Source of the DNA: Eubacterium sp. CAG:251
GTDB taxonomy: Bacteria > Bacillota > Clostridia > Oscillospirales > Acutalibacteraceae
Assembly (NCBI GenBank): GCA_000436835.1
Contig: FR889115.1
Location: 17,292-42,330 of the forward strand
Length of the DNA: 25,039 nt
Direction of reading: 5' to 3'
Below the pieces are notes generated by a model that saw only the letters and a list, made by a program, of their open reading frames with translations, made no database searches and had not been told where the DNA came from. Both the position numbers and the translations under genes were made by a program. Of this stretch, positions 1-7,383 are shown in pieces; positions within the stretch are counted from its first letter, which is position 1, and each line of letters starts with the position of its first letter.

Positions 1-208
1 CGCACCAACTGTCCTCCCTGTCATTTACAAGACCGTAGAGAATTTTCATACCGAGATGACTCATACCAATCTCATAAGTATCGGGAAAGCAGAAAGCGTA
101 TCTGATATCAACCTTATCTTTATCCTTAACTACCGCATTAAGCTCGCCGCCGATATATCTTGCAGGCTTTTGAACATATTGCAACAGCTTTTCAACTTCT
201 TTTTTCAT
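1..208 (-). CDS. B12-binding radical SAM protein, TIGR03960-type (N-terminal part)
   Basis: The first 69 codons are present; the gene runs off the left edge of the window. The N-terminus has a KPARYIGGELN stretch, then FCFPDTYEIGMSHLGMKIL, the conserved opening of the TIGR03960 family of cobalamin-binding radical SAM proteins. The radical SAM CxxxCxxC motif lies beyond the window and cannot be checked. The start ATG at 206-208 is preceded by a GAAAGG ribosome site. In Clostridia this gene usually sits upstream of a second radical-SAM-associated gene (TIGR03936), RNase G and rplU/rpmA, and is often preceded by an M50 protease, as here (24 bp away). The reaction catalysed by the family is not established to my knowledge. 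Confidence 0.88.
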   Translation of the reverse strand, partial: MKKEVEKLLQYVQKPARYIGGELNAVVKDKDKVDIRYAFCFPDTYEIGMSHLGMKILYGLVNDREDSWC

Positions 209-232
209 CAATTTTTAACCTTTCGGGTTTTA

Positions 233-751
233 TTAATTATAATTAATACTGTAAATAATCAAATATATCGTAACAAAAATAAGCGAATATGATTTATTAT
301 AAATTAACATATAAACACATAAAATGCAAATTAAAATAACAGTAATTACGCTTAATATTCTCGACGCTTTTATAGAAAAAAGACGTACTATCCTGCCGAT
401 ATCAAGTGGATAAACAGGCAAACAATTAAGCAAAAACAAAATCAAATTGATATTATCTTTAAAAAGCAAATATAATACCAAATTAACTAAAGGGCCGCAC
501 AAAAGGACTATACATTCCTTAAATCTCGGTAAATCGTCAGTATATCTTATAGCAAATCCGTAATATGACAAATGAATTTTATAAGGTTTTTCTTTGCAAA
601 TAAGAAGCGCCGTCAAATGCCCTATTTCGTGCAAAGCGGAAAAAAGCAGCAGATAAATAACCTGCTTTGAATTAAAAACAGCAGCTAAACTTAAAACAAG
701 AATAAATGCATAATCAATAAATATATCGCATTTTTTAATTCTAAAATGCAT
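233..751 (-). CDS. Site-2 protease family (M50) intramembrane metalloprotease, SpoIVFB-like
   Basis: A 172-residue, strongly hydrophobic protein with several membrane segments. It carries the zinc-binding HEIGH motif (HExxH, residues about 41-45) inside a membrane segment. A second motif, LNCLPVYPLDIGR, near residue 110 matches the NxxPxxPLDG motif that supplies the third zinc ligand (Asp) in M50 proteases; the usual DG reads D-I-G here. It has no PDZ domain and is short, like SpoIVFB-type or minimal S2P proteins. GGTGG lies just upstream of the ATG. It is 36 bp downstream of ruvX and 24 bp upstream of the radical SAM gene, so all three are probably cotranscribed. Substrate unknown; a sporulation sigma-factor role should not be assumed. 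Confidence 0.8.
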   Translation of the reverse strand: MHFRIKKCDIFIDYAFILVLSLAAVFNSKQVIYLLLFSALHEIGHLTALLICKEKPYKIHLSYYGFAIRYTDDLPRFKECIVLLCGPLVNLVLYLLFKDNINLILFLLNCLPVYPLDIGRIVRLFSIKASRILSVITVILICILCVYMLIYNKSYSLIFVTIYLIIYSINYN

Positions 752-787
752 ACAACCACCGTTAAATATTACGATGATTAAAAATGC

Positions 788-1204
788 TTAATTACTTTTT
801 CTTTTATCAATAAAACTTTGAAGAATAACTACGGCAGAAACAGCATCAACATTTGCTTTTCTCTTTTTACCCTTAACGTTATTATTCGATAAAATATCGT
901 GTGCGATAACGGTTGTGAGCCTTTCATCCTCATATTCAACGGGAATATCAATTTCTTTTTTAAGTTCTTCACCGAGTTGCTTACACTTTTCGCACCTAAA
1001 ACCGTATGAGCCATCCATATTTCTCGGAAGCCCAATAACAATCATTTCAGGATTTTGAGATGATATTATTTCTTTAATTTTTTCTATTAATTTTGGCTGA
1101 TAGCTTTCATTAATAGTTGCAAACGCTGTAGCAAGAATTTCATTTTTATCGCAAAATGCAATTCCTGTTCTTGCATCGCCATAGTCAACAGACATTATTT
1201 TCAT
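788..1204 (-). CDS. ruvX: Putative Holliday junction resolvase RuvX/YqgF
   Basis: A 138-residue protein, the usual length for the family. It shows the RNase H-like fold motifs of YqgF: MSVDYGDARTGIA at the N-terminus (catalytic Asp at residue 7), VIGLPRNMDGS in the middle, DERLTT, and a C-terminal NVDAVSAVVILQ with another acidic residue. Family members act as nucleases on branched DNA and/or in 16S rRNA 5'-end maturation. The ATG has an AAAGG site 7 nt upstream. It follows the penicillin-binding protein gene after an imperfect hairpin and precedes the M50 gene. Confidence 0.93.
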   Translation of the reverse strand: MKIMSVDYGDARTGIAFCDKNEILATAFATINESYQPKLIEKIKEIISSQNPEMIVIGLPRNMDGSYGFRCEKCKQLGEELKKEIDIPVEYEDERLTTVIAHDILSNNNVKGKKRKANVDAVSAVVILQSFIDKRKSN

Positions 1205-1235
1205 AAAAAATACCTTTCAAAGGATTTATTCAGCA

Positions 1236-1270
1236 AAGAAAGGAAAATCGAAAATCGACCTTCCTTTCTT
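1236..1270 (-). terminator. Hairpin after the penicillin-binding protein gene
   Basis: A 10-bp inverted repeat (AAGAAAGGAA / TTCCTTTCTT, 1236-1245 and 1261-1270) with a 15-nt loop lies 18 bp after the stop of the PBP gene and upstream of ruvX. The stem is AT-rich and the following U-run is short (TTTCTTTGC), so it may be a weak terminator, allowing partial read-through into ruvX, or only a stabilising hairpin. Confidence 0.5.
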
Positions 1271-1288
1271 ATTTAAAATGTTAAATTA

Positions 1289-3793
1289 TTATTGAGCAGG
1301 AGTTTCGGTTGCAGGGGCTTCAGTCGGAGCCTCTGTTTGAGGCGCCTGAGTCTGAGCCTGCGTTGTTTTATCTGCATTTGATTTTGTTGTGTTTGAATTA
1401 TTGCCATTTGAAGCAGACGTTGTTTCGCTTGATGACGAGCCGCCGGAATTATAATAATAGCTTCCGTCGGAATGGTTACCTGTGCAATTGCCCGGCAAAT
1501 TATCAACGTCGTACCAACCGTAAGCACCCGTACCGCTTCTGAGTTTACCGCAGCTTCTGCAATAAGATTTTCTTACTATGCCGTCACTTTCAGGGAATTT
1601 CTTGGTATATTTCTTATTCTTTTCATCAAGCTTAGCATATACTTCCTTCATAACAGCGTTCCAAATAGTACCCGATGGGTTAGGAGAAAGGTTGTAAAAT
1701 ACTTCCTTAGGATTATCATAACCGTACCAAACGCCTGCAACATAATCAGGAGTACCGCCGATAAACCAACGGTCCTTATTATCATTAGTTGTACCGGTTT
1801 TACCGAAACATTCAATACCTGAAAGCTTATAGGTAGTACCTGTACCCTCTGTCATAACAGTTTGGAGAAGTTTGTTCATAACCCAACTTGTGTTCTCGCT
1901 TAAAGCAGTTGACTTTGTTTTTTCAGGCTCTTTTTCAATAAGAGTATTACCCTGGCTGTCAAGTATTTTATAATAACAATAAGGCTCATAATAATTACCG
2001 CCGTTGCCGAATGATGCATAAGCAGTAGTTAATTCAAGAACCGTTGCTCCGTTTGTCAAAGAACCGATAGCAAGCGGGCCGTAATCGGAGTCACGAACAC
2101 TGTCAAGTGATGTTATATGGAAATTTTCCGTAATAAAATCGTATGAATAATCAACGCCTATTTTATCAAGAGTTCTTGCAGAAATAGTATTAAGTGACCT
2201 TGAAAGACCATATTGAAGAGTTACACTTCTGCCCGAGTAGCTTCCGCCCTCATTTACAGGCCAAGGCTTACCTTCAACGGTTTTGAAAGGCCTGTCTTGC
2301 TGAATTGTTGACCAATAAACACCTGTTTCGTTATCCTCTTTTGTCTTTTCAAGAGCAGGGCCGTAAACAGATAACGGTTTAATTGTAGATCCTGGCGGTC
2401 TGTTGGAATTTGTGGCACGGTTGAGTACCATAGAAGCTTTTTTCTTGCCGGTTCCGCCGACAATACCCATTACACGTCCGTCATATCCCATAACCACCAT
2501 AGCGCCTTGAACTGTTTCGTCAGGCATACGCCTATAGTTTTCATATACGTCCTCCATTGAATCCTGAACGTCAAAATCAATAGCGGTATATATCTTCAAG
2601 CCGCCGCCGTAAACAAGGTCATGCGCCTTTTTACTTGTGTAACCCATTTTCTGCAAATCCTCTTGAACAGTTGTGATTACATAGTCTGTATAATAATCGG
2701 TAATGCTGTTTTTCTTTGATTTGCTGTCGTCACTCTTAATCTGCGAGCCTTTATAATTCTTACTGTTAGTAAATACCATTTCATAGGCTTTAGCTTGCTG
2801 ATATTCATCTTCCGTAAGATATTTAAGGTCTTTATCCTTCATAGAATAAAGGACATCAATTTGACGTTTCCTATTATTTTCAGGCTCGTTAAGAGGGTCA
2901 TATTTACTCGGATACTGAGTAATAGCCGCAATGCTGGCAGCCTCAGCTACATTCAAATCCGATACTTCTTTACCAAAATAGGTTTCCGCCGCAGTTTTAA
3001 CACCATAGCAACCGTTTGAAAGATAAATTGTATTAAGATAAGCCTCAAGTATTTGTTTCTTACTGAAATTTCTTTCAAGGTTAAGCGCCTTTAAAATCTC
3101 GTTAAACTTACGAACATAAGTAACCTTGTTATCATCGGTAAGGTTTTTTATAAGCTGCTGCGTAATTGTTGAGCCGCCTTGGTCATTATTTTTAACAAAA
3201 ACACCAATTGTTCTTATCCAGTCAACGCCGTGATGCTTATAAAAACGCTTATCCTCAATTGAAACAAAAGCCTCAGGAACATATTTGCTCATATCGTCAA
3301 GATTAACCCAAATACGGTTTTCCTCACCGTGAAGCCTTGTAATTTCAACAACATCATCGCCGTCATAACCATAGATAAACGAAGTTTGGTTTTGACCTAC
3401 CTTTGCCTCGGTTGTAAGGTCAAATACAGGGTCGCCGTAAACAACGCTGTAGCCATAAATCGCAAGCACCGAAAAGCAAACAATACCGACAACGCCGATT
3501 ACCATTACTGCGCCCAAAATAACCTTGCCGAAATTTGAAAGAGCTTTTTGAGCAGGAGTTTTGTTTTGCTTTGCTCTTTTTTTCTTAAGCTTTTTTTCTT
3601 GCTTTTGAACAAGCTCTTTTTCAATATCACGGCCACGCTGTATCTTCTTTGCCTTTTTGTCATCGGCGGAAGAAAGAGAATAAGACGCAGGAACATTACT
3701 GCCGTTTTCTCTTGAAGTTTTATCTTCATTATATGCTTTTGTAGAATTACTCATAAAAGACTTTAATAAATCATCATAATCATTTGAAGCCAT
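1289..3793 (-). CDS. Class A penicillin-binding protein (PBP1A family)
   Basis: An 834-residue bifunctional peptidoglycan synthase. A charged, Lys-rich cytoplasmic tail (1-88) precedes one membrane anchor (about 89-118). The GT51 glycosyltransferase domain follows, with SIEDKRFYKHHGVD (catalytic Glu180) and GGSTITQQLIKN (207-217). The transpeptidase domain has the three active-site motifs: STIK (Ser469, Lys472), SLN (533-535) and KTG (665-667). The C-terminus has a CRSC pair (745-748), another Cys at 770, and a low-complexity Ser/Thr/Gln/Pro tail from about 783 that is probably disordered and outside the membrane. GGAGGT lies 6 nt before the ATG. It has its own promoter at 3837-3866 and so is not bound to the exonuclease gene upstream. 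It polymerises glycan strands and cross-links peptides on the outer face of the membrane. Confidence 0.95.
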   Translation of the reverse strand: MASNDYDDLLKSFMSNSTKAYNEDKTSRENGSNVPASYSLSSADDKKAKKIQRGRDIEKELVQKQEKKLKKKRAKQNKTPAQKALSNFGKVILGAVMVIGVVGIVCFSVLAIYGYSVVYGDPVFDLTTEAKVGQNQTSFIYGYDGDDVVEITRLHGEENRIWVNLDDMSKYVPEAFVSIEDKRFYKHHGVDWIRTIGVFVKNNDQGGSTITQQLIKNLTDDNKVTYVRKFNEILKALNLERNFSKKQILEAYLNTIYLSNGCYGVKTAAETYFGKEVSDLNVAEAASIAAITQYPSKYDPLNEPENNRKRQIDVLYSMKDKDLKYLTEDEYQQAKAYEMVFTNSKNYKGSQIKSDDSKSKKNSITDYYTDYVITTVQEDLQKMGYTSKKAHDLVYGGGLKIYTAIDFDVQDSMEDVYENYRRMPDETVQGAMVVMGYDGRVMGIVGGTGKKKASMVLNRATNSNRPPGSTIKPLSVYGPALEKTKEDNETGVYWSTIQQDRPFKTVEGKPWPVNEGGSYSGRSVTLQYGLSRSLNTISARTLDKIGVDYSYDFITENFHITSLDSVRDSDYGPLAIGSLTNGATVLELTTAYASFGNGGNYYEPYCYYKILDSQGNTLIEKEPEKTKSTALSENTSWVMNKLLQTVMTEGTGTTYKLSGIECFGKTGTTNDNKDRWFIGGTPDYVAGVWYGYDNPKEVFYNLSPNPSGTIWNAVMKEVYAKLDEKNKKYTKKFPESDGIVRKSYCRSCGKLRSGTGAYGWYDVDNLPGNCTGNHSDGSYYYNSGGSSSSETTSASNGNNSNTTKSNADKTTQAQTQAPQTEAPTEAPATETPAQ

Positions 3794-3836
3794 ATAAGTA
3801 CCTCCGTCAAAAAATATAATTTATTATATTACAAAA

Positions 3837-3866
3837 ATTATAATAAATAAAGAATTAAATTGTAAA
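3837..3866 (-). promoter_or_regulatory. Sigma-A-type promoter for the PBP gene
   Basis: On the minus strand, TTTACA (3861-3866) and TATAAT (3837-3842) are separated by 18 bp, in the 81-bp gap upstream of the PBP start. The -10 matches consensus at 6/6 and the -35 at 5/6. Confidence 0.65.
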
Positions 3867-3874
3867 TTTTAAAA

Positions 3875-4744
3875 TCAGTTAATATGTTTTGCTCTTTTTT
3901 TGTTAATAGGAACGGCACGTGACGATACAACAACCTCGTCATACGTTTGTTTAGCCCTTACATAAGTCCAAAACTTCCTGCTGCATTTTTCGCACAATCC
4001 GGCTCCCCTAAAAGTATTATTGGTAAATTCATATTTTTTAATAGGGGCAACAGTACCGCCGCAAATCGGGCATATTATTTTAACATCGTTAAGCTTAAAA
4101 TCCTCATATTCCGTTTCCCTGATATAATACGGCTTAAACACAAGCCTTTCAAAAAATGAAATATCGCAGGTGTGAATATATTTTGCAAGCTTATCATTGT
4201 CATAAACCTTTTTAAAGCACAAAGCCGTAATCATACAATCCTCAAGCGCTCTGTGAAAATTAGCAGAATCTGTATCAATCCCAAAAATTTCAGCACAGTG
4301 TGAAAGACTGATTTGATTGGCAGCACTCGCATTTTCAATAAAGCTCATACAATATTTTTGTGCGTCAGCATACTTAGTCATAAAATCAACATAAACGGTA
4401 TTTTCAAAATATTTAAAATTAGCAACCAAGGTATACAAGTCGCTTGTTGACCAACTTAAAAACAGTTTGTCCCCCCTGCCGCACCATTTTGCAAAATCGT
4501 CAAAGGCTTTTTCAAACGGTATTCCGTTATCGTTAATTTCATCAATAGTAATATGTGTAAGATTTTTAAACCTTGAGCCGAGTTTTCTTGAAAGCTGCGG
4601 CTTGATAAGCTGCTTAAATGTGTCAACTACATCTAAATTTTCATCAAGCTTTACTGCGCCGATTTCAATTATCTCATTCATACCACGCTTTAATTTATAG
4701 TTATAAGCATTGTTCCATTCTAAATCAAAAATAATAAAATTCAT
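3875..4744 (-). CDS. DEDDh 3'-5' exonuclease domain protein with C-terminal zinc ribbon
   Basis: A 289-residue protein whose first ~185 residues are a DnaQ/RNase T-type exonuclease. ExoI is FDLEW (Asp7, Glu9), ExoII is near WSTSDLYTL (Asp102), and ExoIII is HRALEDC (His164, Asp169), giving the DEDDh set. Residues 225-254 contain CPICGG and CEKCSRKF, a four-cysteine zinc ribbon that plain DnaQ-like proteins lack. It resembles the KapD/Eri-type group of stand-alone exonucleases rather than the Pol III epsilon subunit; RNA versus DNA substrate cannot be told from sequence. The ATG at 4744 follows GTGAGG, which lies directly after the U-run of the secG terminator. It converges with nothing and is followed by an independent promoter. 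Confidence 0.85.
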   Translation of the reverse strand: MNFIIFDLEWNNAYNYKLKRGMNEIIEIGAVKLDENLDVVDTFKQLIKPQLSRKLGSRFKNLTHITIDEINDNGIPFEKAFDDFAKWCGRGDKLFLSWSTSDLYTLVANFKYFENTVYVDFMTKYADAQKYCMSFIENASAANQISLSHCAEIFGIDTDSANFHRALEDCMITALCFKKVYDNDKLAKYIHTCDISFFERLVFKPYYIRETEYEDFKLNDVKIICPICGGTVAPIKKYEFTNNTFRGAGLCEKCSRKFWTYVRAKQTYDEVVVSSRAVPINKKRAKHIN

Positions 4745-4755
4745 ATTTTCCTCAC

Positions 4756-4788
4756 AAAAAAATTAACCTTGCATTACGCAAGGTTAAT
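4756..4788 (-). terminator. Rho-independent terminator after secG
   Basis: A perfect 11-bp stem (ATTAACCTTGC / GCAAGGTTAAT, 4762-4772 and 4778-4788) with a 5-nt loop, followed on the minus strand by a run of seven U. It starts 12 bp after the secG stop. Its U-run ends only a few bases before the ribosome site of the exonuclease gene. Confidence 0.88.
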
Positions 4789-4799
4789 CATTTTAATTC

Positions 4800-5051
4800 T
4801 TATCCTATAAAAAGAAAAACAAGGAATGCAGCAAGTACTATAACAAAAAATACAACAATCATCCATTTGGTGATTCTTTCAAGCTTTGCCTCAATTGTTC
4901 TTCCCTTTGATTTACCGAGGAAAGTATCAGCACCGCCGGCAATAGCACCGGAAAGATTCTGCGAACGACCTTCCTGCATAAGTACAACGATAGTAATTAC
5001 AATTGAAAATACAATTAATACTGCACCGAAAACATAATGATACCAGAGCAT
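4800..5051 (-). CDS. secG: Protein translocase subunit SecG
   Basis: An 83-residue protein with two membrane segments (about 3-24 and 61-82), the standard SecG hairpin. The conserved loop reads LMQEGRSQNLSGAIAGG, then DTFLGKSKGRT. SecG is the small subunit of the SecYEG channel and assists protein export. I chose the ATG at 5049-5051 because a strong GGAGGAG site lies 5 nt upstream; the longer in-frame start would place that site inside the gene. It has an extended -10 promoter (5085-5113) and its own terminator, so it is a single-gene unit between parC and the exonuclease. Confidence 0.93.
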   Translation of the reverse strand: MLWYHYVFGAVLIVFSIVITIVVLMQEGRSQNLSGAIAGGADTFLGKSKGRTIEAKLERITKWMIVVFFVIVLAAFLVFLFIG

Positions 5052-5084
5052 AGTATCTCCTCCGTCTATATAAATTACTAATGA

Positions 5085-5113
5085 ATTATAGCACAAGCAA
5101 AATAAAAATGCAA
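5085..5113 (-). promoter_or_regulatory. Promoter for secG
   Basis: Minus strand: TTGCAT (5108-5113), 17-bp spacer, TATAAT (5085-5090) preceded by TGC (extended -10). It lies between the parC stop and the secG ribosome site. Confidence 0.7.
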
Positions 5114-5128
5114 GTGTTATTTTATTTT

Positions 5129-7369
5129 TTAAAATGTTATCTGCTCAGCAACGTCATTTTCACTCGGAAGCGCACCTGCCGCCGGCAAATTTTTAGCTCT
5201 AAATCTCCAAGCTTTCTCAAATTCACCCTCTTGATAAATATGGAGTGAAACGACTTTGTGAGTTTTCTTTAGCTTCATTGCCGAAATACCTTGCGTATCC
5301 TTAGTCGTCTTAGGCAAAATCGCACCTGTATTAACAAGAAGCATTCTTCCGCTTGACGAGCAAATAACAAGTTCTGTATCCTCTTTAATGTAAATTGCCT
5401 GAGCTAAAGGCGATTTATTCGAATAAGCATTGATAAGCTTTTTTCTGTTTGTCTTAGTAGCATAAGAAGCCATATCAACCTTTGCAAGCTTACCGTTTTC
5501 AAAAACAAAAATCATATATCCCGTGTAATCGCTTATAACTGCGGTATATACTACCTGTTCATCCTCTGCCATTTCAAGCTTTCCGGGAACGTATTCGCCG
5601 AGAACCGAAGCTTTTGTATCTGTAAAATCGTCAACCTTAGCCTTATAAACCTGACATTGATTTGTAAAAAACAAAAGTTCATCTTTATTTGAACATTCAA
5701 TTTCAGGAAGAAGAGTATCTCCTTCTTTAATTTTTTGTTCGCCGCTCATACGAAGATTTGCGGTTTTGATTTTCTTGAAATATCCGTGTTCTGTAATAAA
5801 CAGAGTAACAGGATAATCGGGAATCTCAACCGCTTCTTCTTCAACGCTTTCGTCAATAGAATAAAGTATTTCACTTTTTCTGCCGTTATCATACTTCTTT
5901 GTAACCTGTTCAAGTTCTTTGATGATGATTTTTTTCATCTTATTTTTGCTTGAAAGGATAGCTTCAAGTTCAACAATTTCATTTTCAAGTTGTTCAATAT
6001 CTTTAATTCTCTTCAAGATATATTCACGGTTTAAATGACGAAGCTTAATTTCTGCAACATATTCAGCCTGAATTTCATCAATACCAAAGCCAATCATAAG
6101 GTTTGGCACAACCTCTGACTCACTCTCTGTTTCCCTGACAATTTTAATCGCTTTGTCTATATCAAGAAGAATTTTAGAAAGACCTTTTAATAAATGCAGT
6201 TGATTTTTCTTTTTATTAAGATTAAACGTAACTCTTCTTCTGATACATTCAAGCCTGAAATCAACCCATTCAAGAAGAATATCCCTAACGCCCAAAACCA
6301 TAGGTCTGCCCTTAATAAGAACGTTAAAATTACAGCTAAACGAGTCCTGAAGAGGAGTGGATTTATAAAGCTTAGCCATAAACTTATCAGGATCAACTCC
6401 ACGTTTTAAATCAATTGTAATTTTCAATCCTGAAAGGTCTGTTTCATCTCGAACATCGCTGATTTCTTTAATTTTATTTGTTTTAACAAGTTCAACAATT
6501 TTATCAATTATCGCTTCACTTGTTGCAGTAGGCGGAATTTGGGTAATATCAATACAGTTATATTTTTTATCATAGCTATATTTTGCACGAACCTTAACCG
6601 AGCCTCTGCCCGTACGATAAATTTTATCAAATTCTTCTTTATCATAAAGAATATATCCGCCGCCGACAAAATCAGGAGCAAGGAGTGTATCGCTGACCTC
6701 ATGGTCGGGATTTTTCATAAGAGCAATTGTTGTATCGCATATTTCCTTAAGGTTAAACGAAGCAATTGACGACGCCATACCTGCGGCAATACCGGTAGTA
6801 ACATTACAGAGAATTGACGGGAAGGTAACAGGCAAAAGAGTAGGTTCCTTCATTGTGTTATCATAGTTGTCAACGAAATCGACCGTGTCTGACTTAATAT
6901 CGTCAAAAAGTTCATGGCAAATAGGCGCCAGCTTAGCCTCGGTATAACGAGAAGCGGCATACACCATATTTTTACTGTAAGCTTTACCGAAGTTGCCCTT
7001 TGATTCAACATAAGGATAAAGCAATGTTTCGTTACCACGGGATAAACGTATCATAGTTTCATAAATCGCCGCATCACCGTGAGGGTTTAACTGCATTGTA
7101 CGCCCTACAATATTAGCACTCTTAATTGTTCCGCTTTGCAAAAGCCCCATATTATACATTGTATAAAGAAGTTTTCTGTGCGACGGTTTAAATCCGTCAA
7201 TCTGCGGAATGGCACGTGAGAGAATAATGCTCATAGCATAAGGCATAAAGTTATCGGTTAGGGTGTTAGTAATCACCTCATCCTGAACAGAACCTGCACC
7301 TTTGATATGAACGTTATCTGCAAGAGGCTGATTTTTTGCTTCGTCTTTATTAATTTTTCTCTTAGCCAA
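5129..7369 (-). CDS. parC: Type IIA topoisomerase subunit A, topo IV (ParC)-like
   Basis: A 746-residue breakage-reunion subunit. The winged-helix/tower region has FKPSHRKLLYTM, the NPHGDAAIYETMIRLS helix (95-110) and the catalytic AASRYTEAKLAP (Arg141, Tyr142), which makes the covalent phosphotyrosine link to DNA. The C-terminal part from about 500 has repeated beta-blade-like segments but no GyrA-box (QRRGGKG), favouring topo IV over gyrase. It starts with TTG (7367-7369), 8 nt after a near-perfect AAGGAGGT. That site overlaps the end of parE, whose stop is 14 bp away, so the two are made together as an A2B2 enzyme that separates linked chromosomes. The position equal to GyrA Ser83 is Ala100. 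It could be called a GyrA paralogue; the pair with the adjacent B subunit is clear. Confidence 0.9.
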   Translation of the reverse strand: MAKRKINKDEAKNQPLADNVHIKGAGSVQDEVITNTLTDNFMPYAMSIILSRAIPQIDGFKPSHRKLLYTMYNMGLLQSGTIKSANIVGRTMQLNPHGDAAIYETMIRLSRGNETLLYPYVESKGNFGKAYSKNMVYAASRYTEAKLAPICHELFDDIKSDTVDFVDNYDNTMKEPTLLPVTFPSILCNVTTGIAAGMASSIASFNLKEICDTTIALMKNPDHEVSDTLLAPDFVGGGYILYDKEEFDKIYRTGRGSVKVRAKYSYDKKYNCIDITQIPPTATSEAIIDKIVELVKTNKIKEISDVRDETDLSGLKITIDLKRGVDPDKFMAKLYKSTPLQDSFSCNFNVLIKGRPMVLGVRDILLEWVDFRLECIRRRVTFNLNKKKNQLHLLKGLSKILLDIDKAIKIVRETESESEVVPNLMIGFGIDEIQAEYVAEIKLRHLNREYILKRIKDIEQLENEIVELEAILSSKNKMKKIIIKELEQVTKKYDNGRKSEILYSIDESVEEEAVEIPDYPVTLFITEHGYFKKIKTANLRMSGEQKIKEGDTLLPEIECSNKDELLFFTNQCQVYKAKVDDFTDTKASVLGEYVPGKLEMAEDEQVVYTAVISDYTGYMIFVFENGKLAKVDMASYATKTNRKKLINAYSNKSPLAQAIYIKEDTELVICSSSGRMLLVNTGAILPKTTKDTQGISAMKLKKTHKVVSLHIYQEGEFEKAWRFRAKNLPAAGALPSENDVAEQITF

Positions 7370-7383
7370 AACAAATTACCTCC

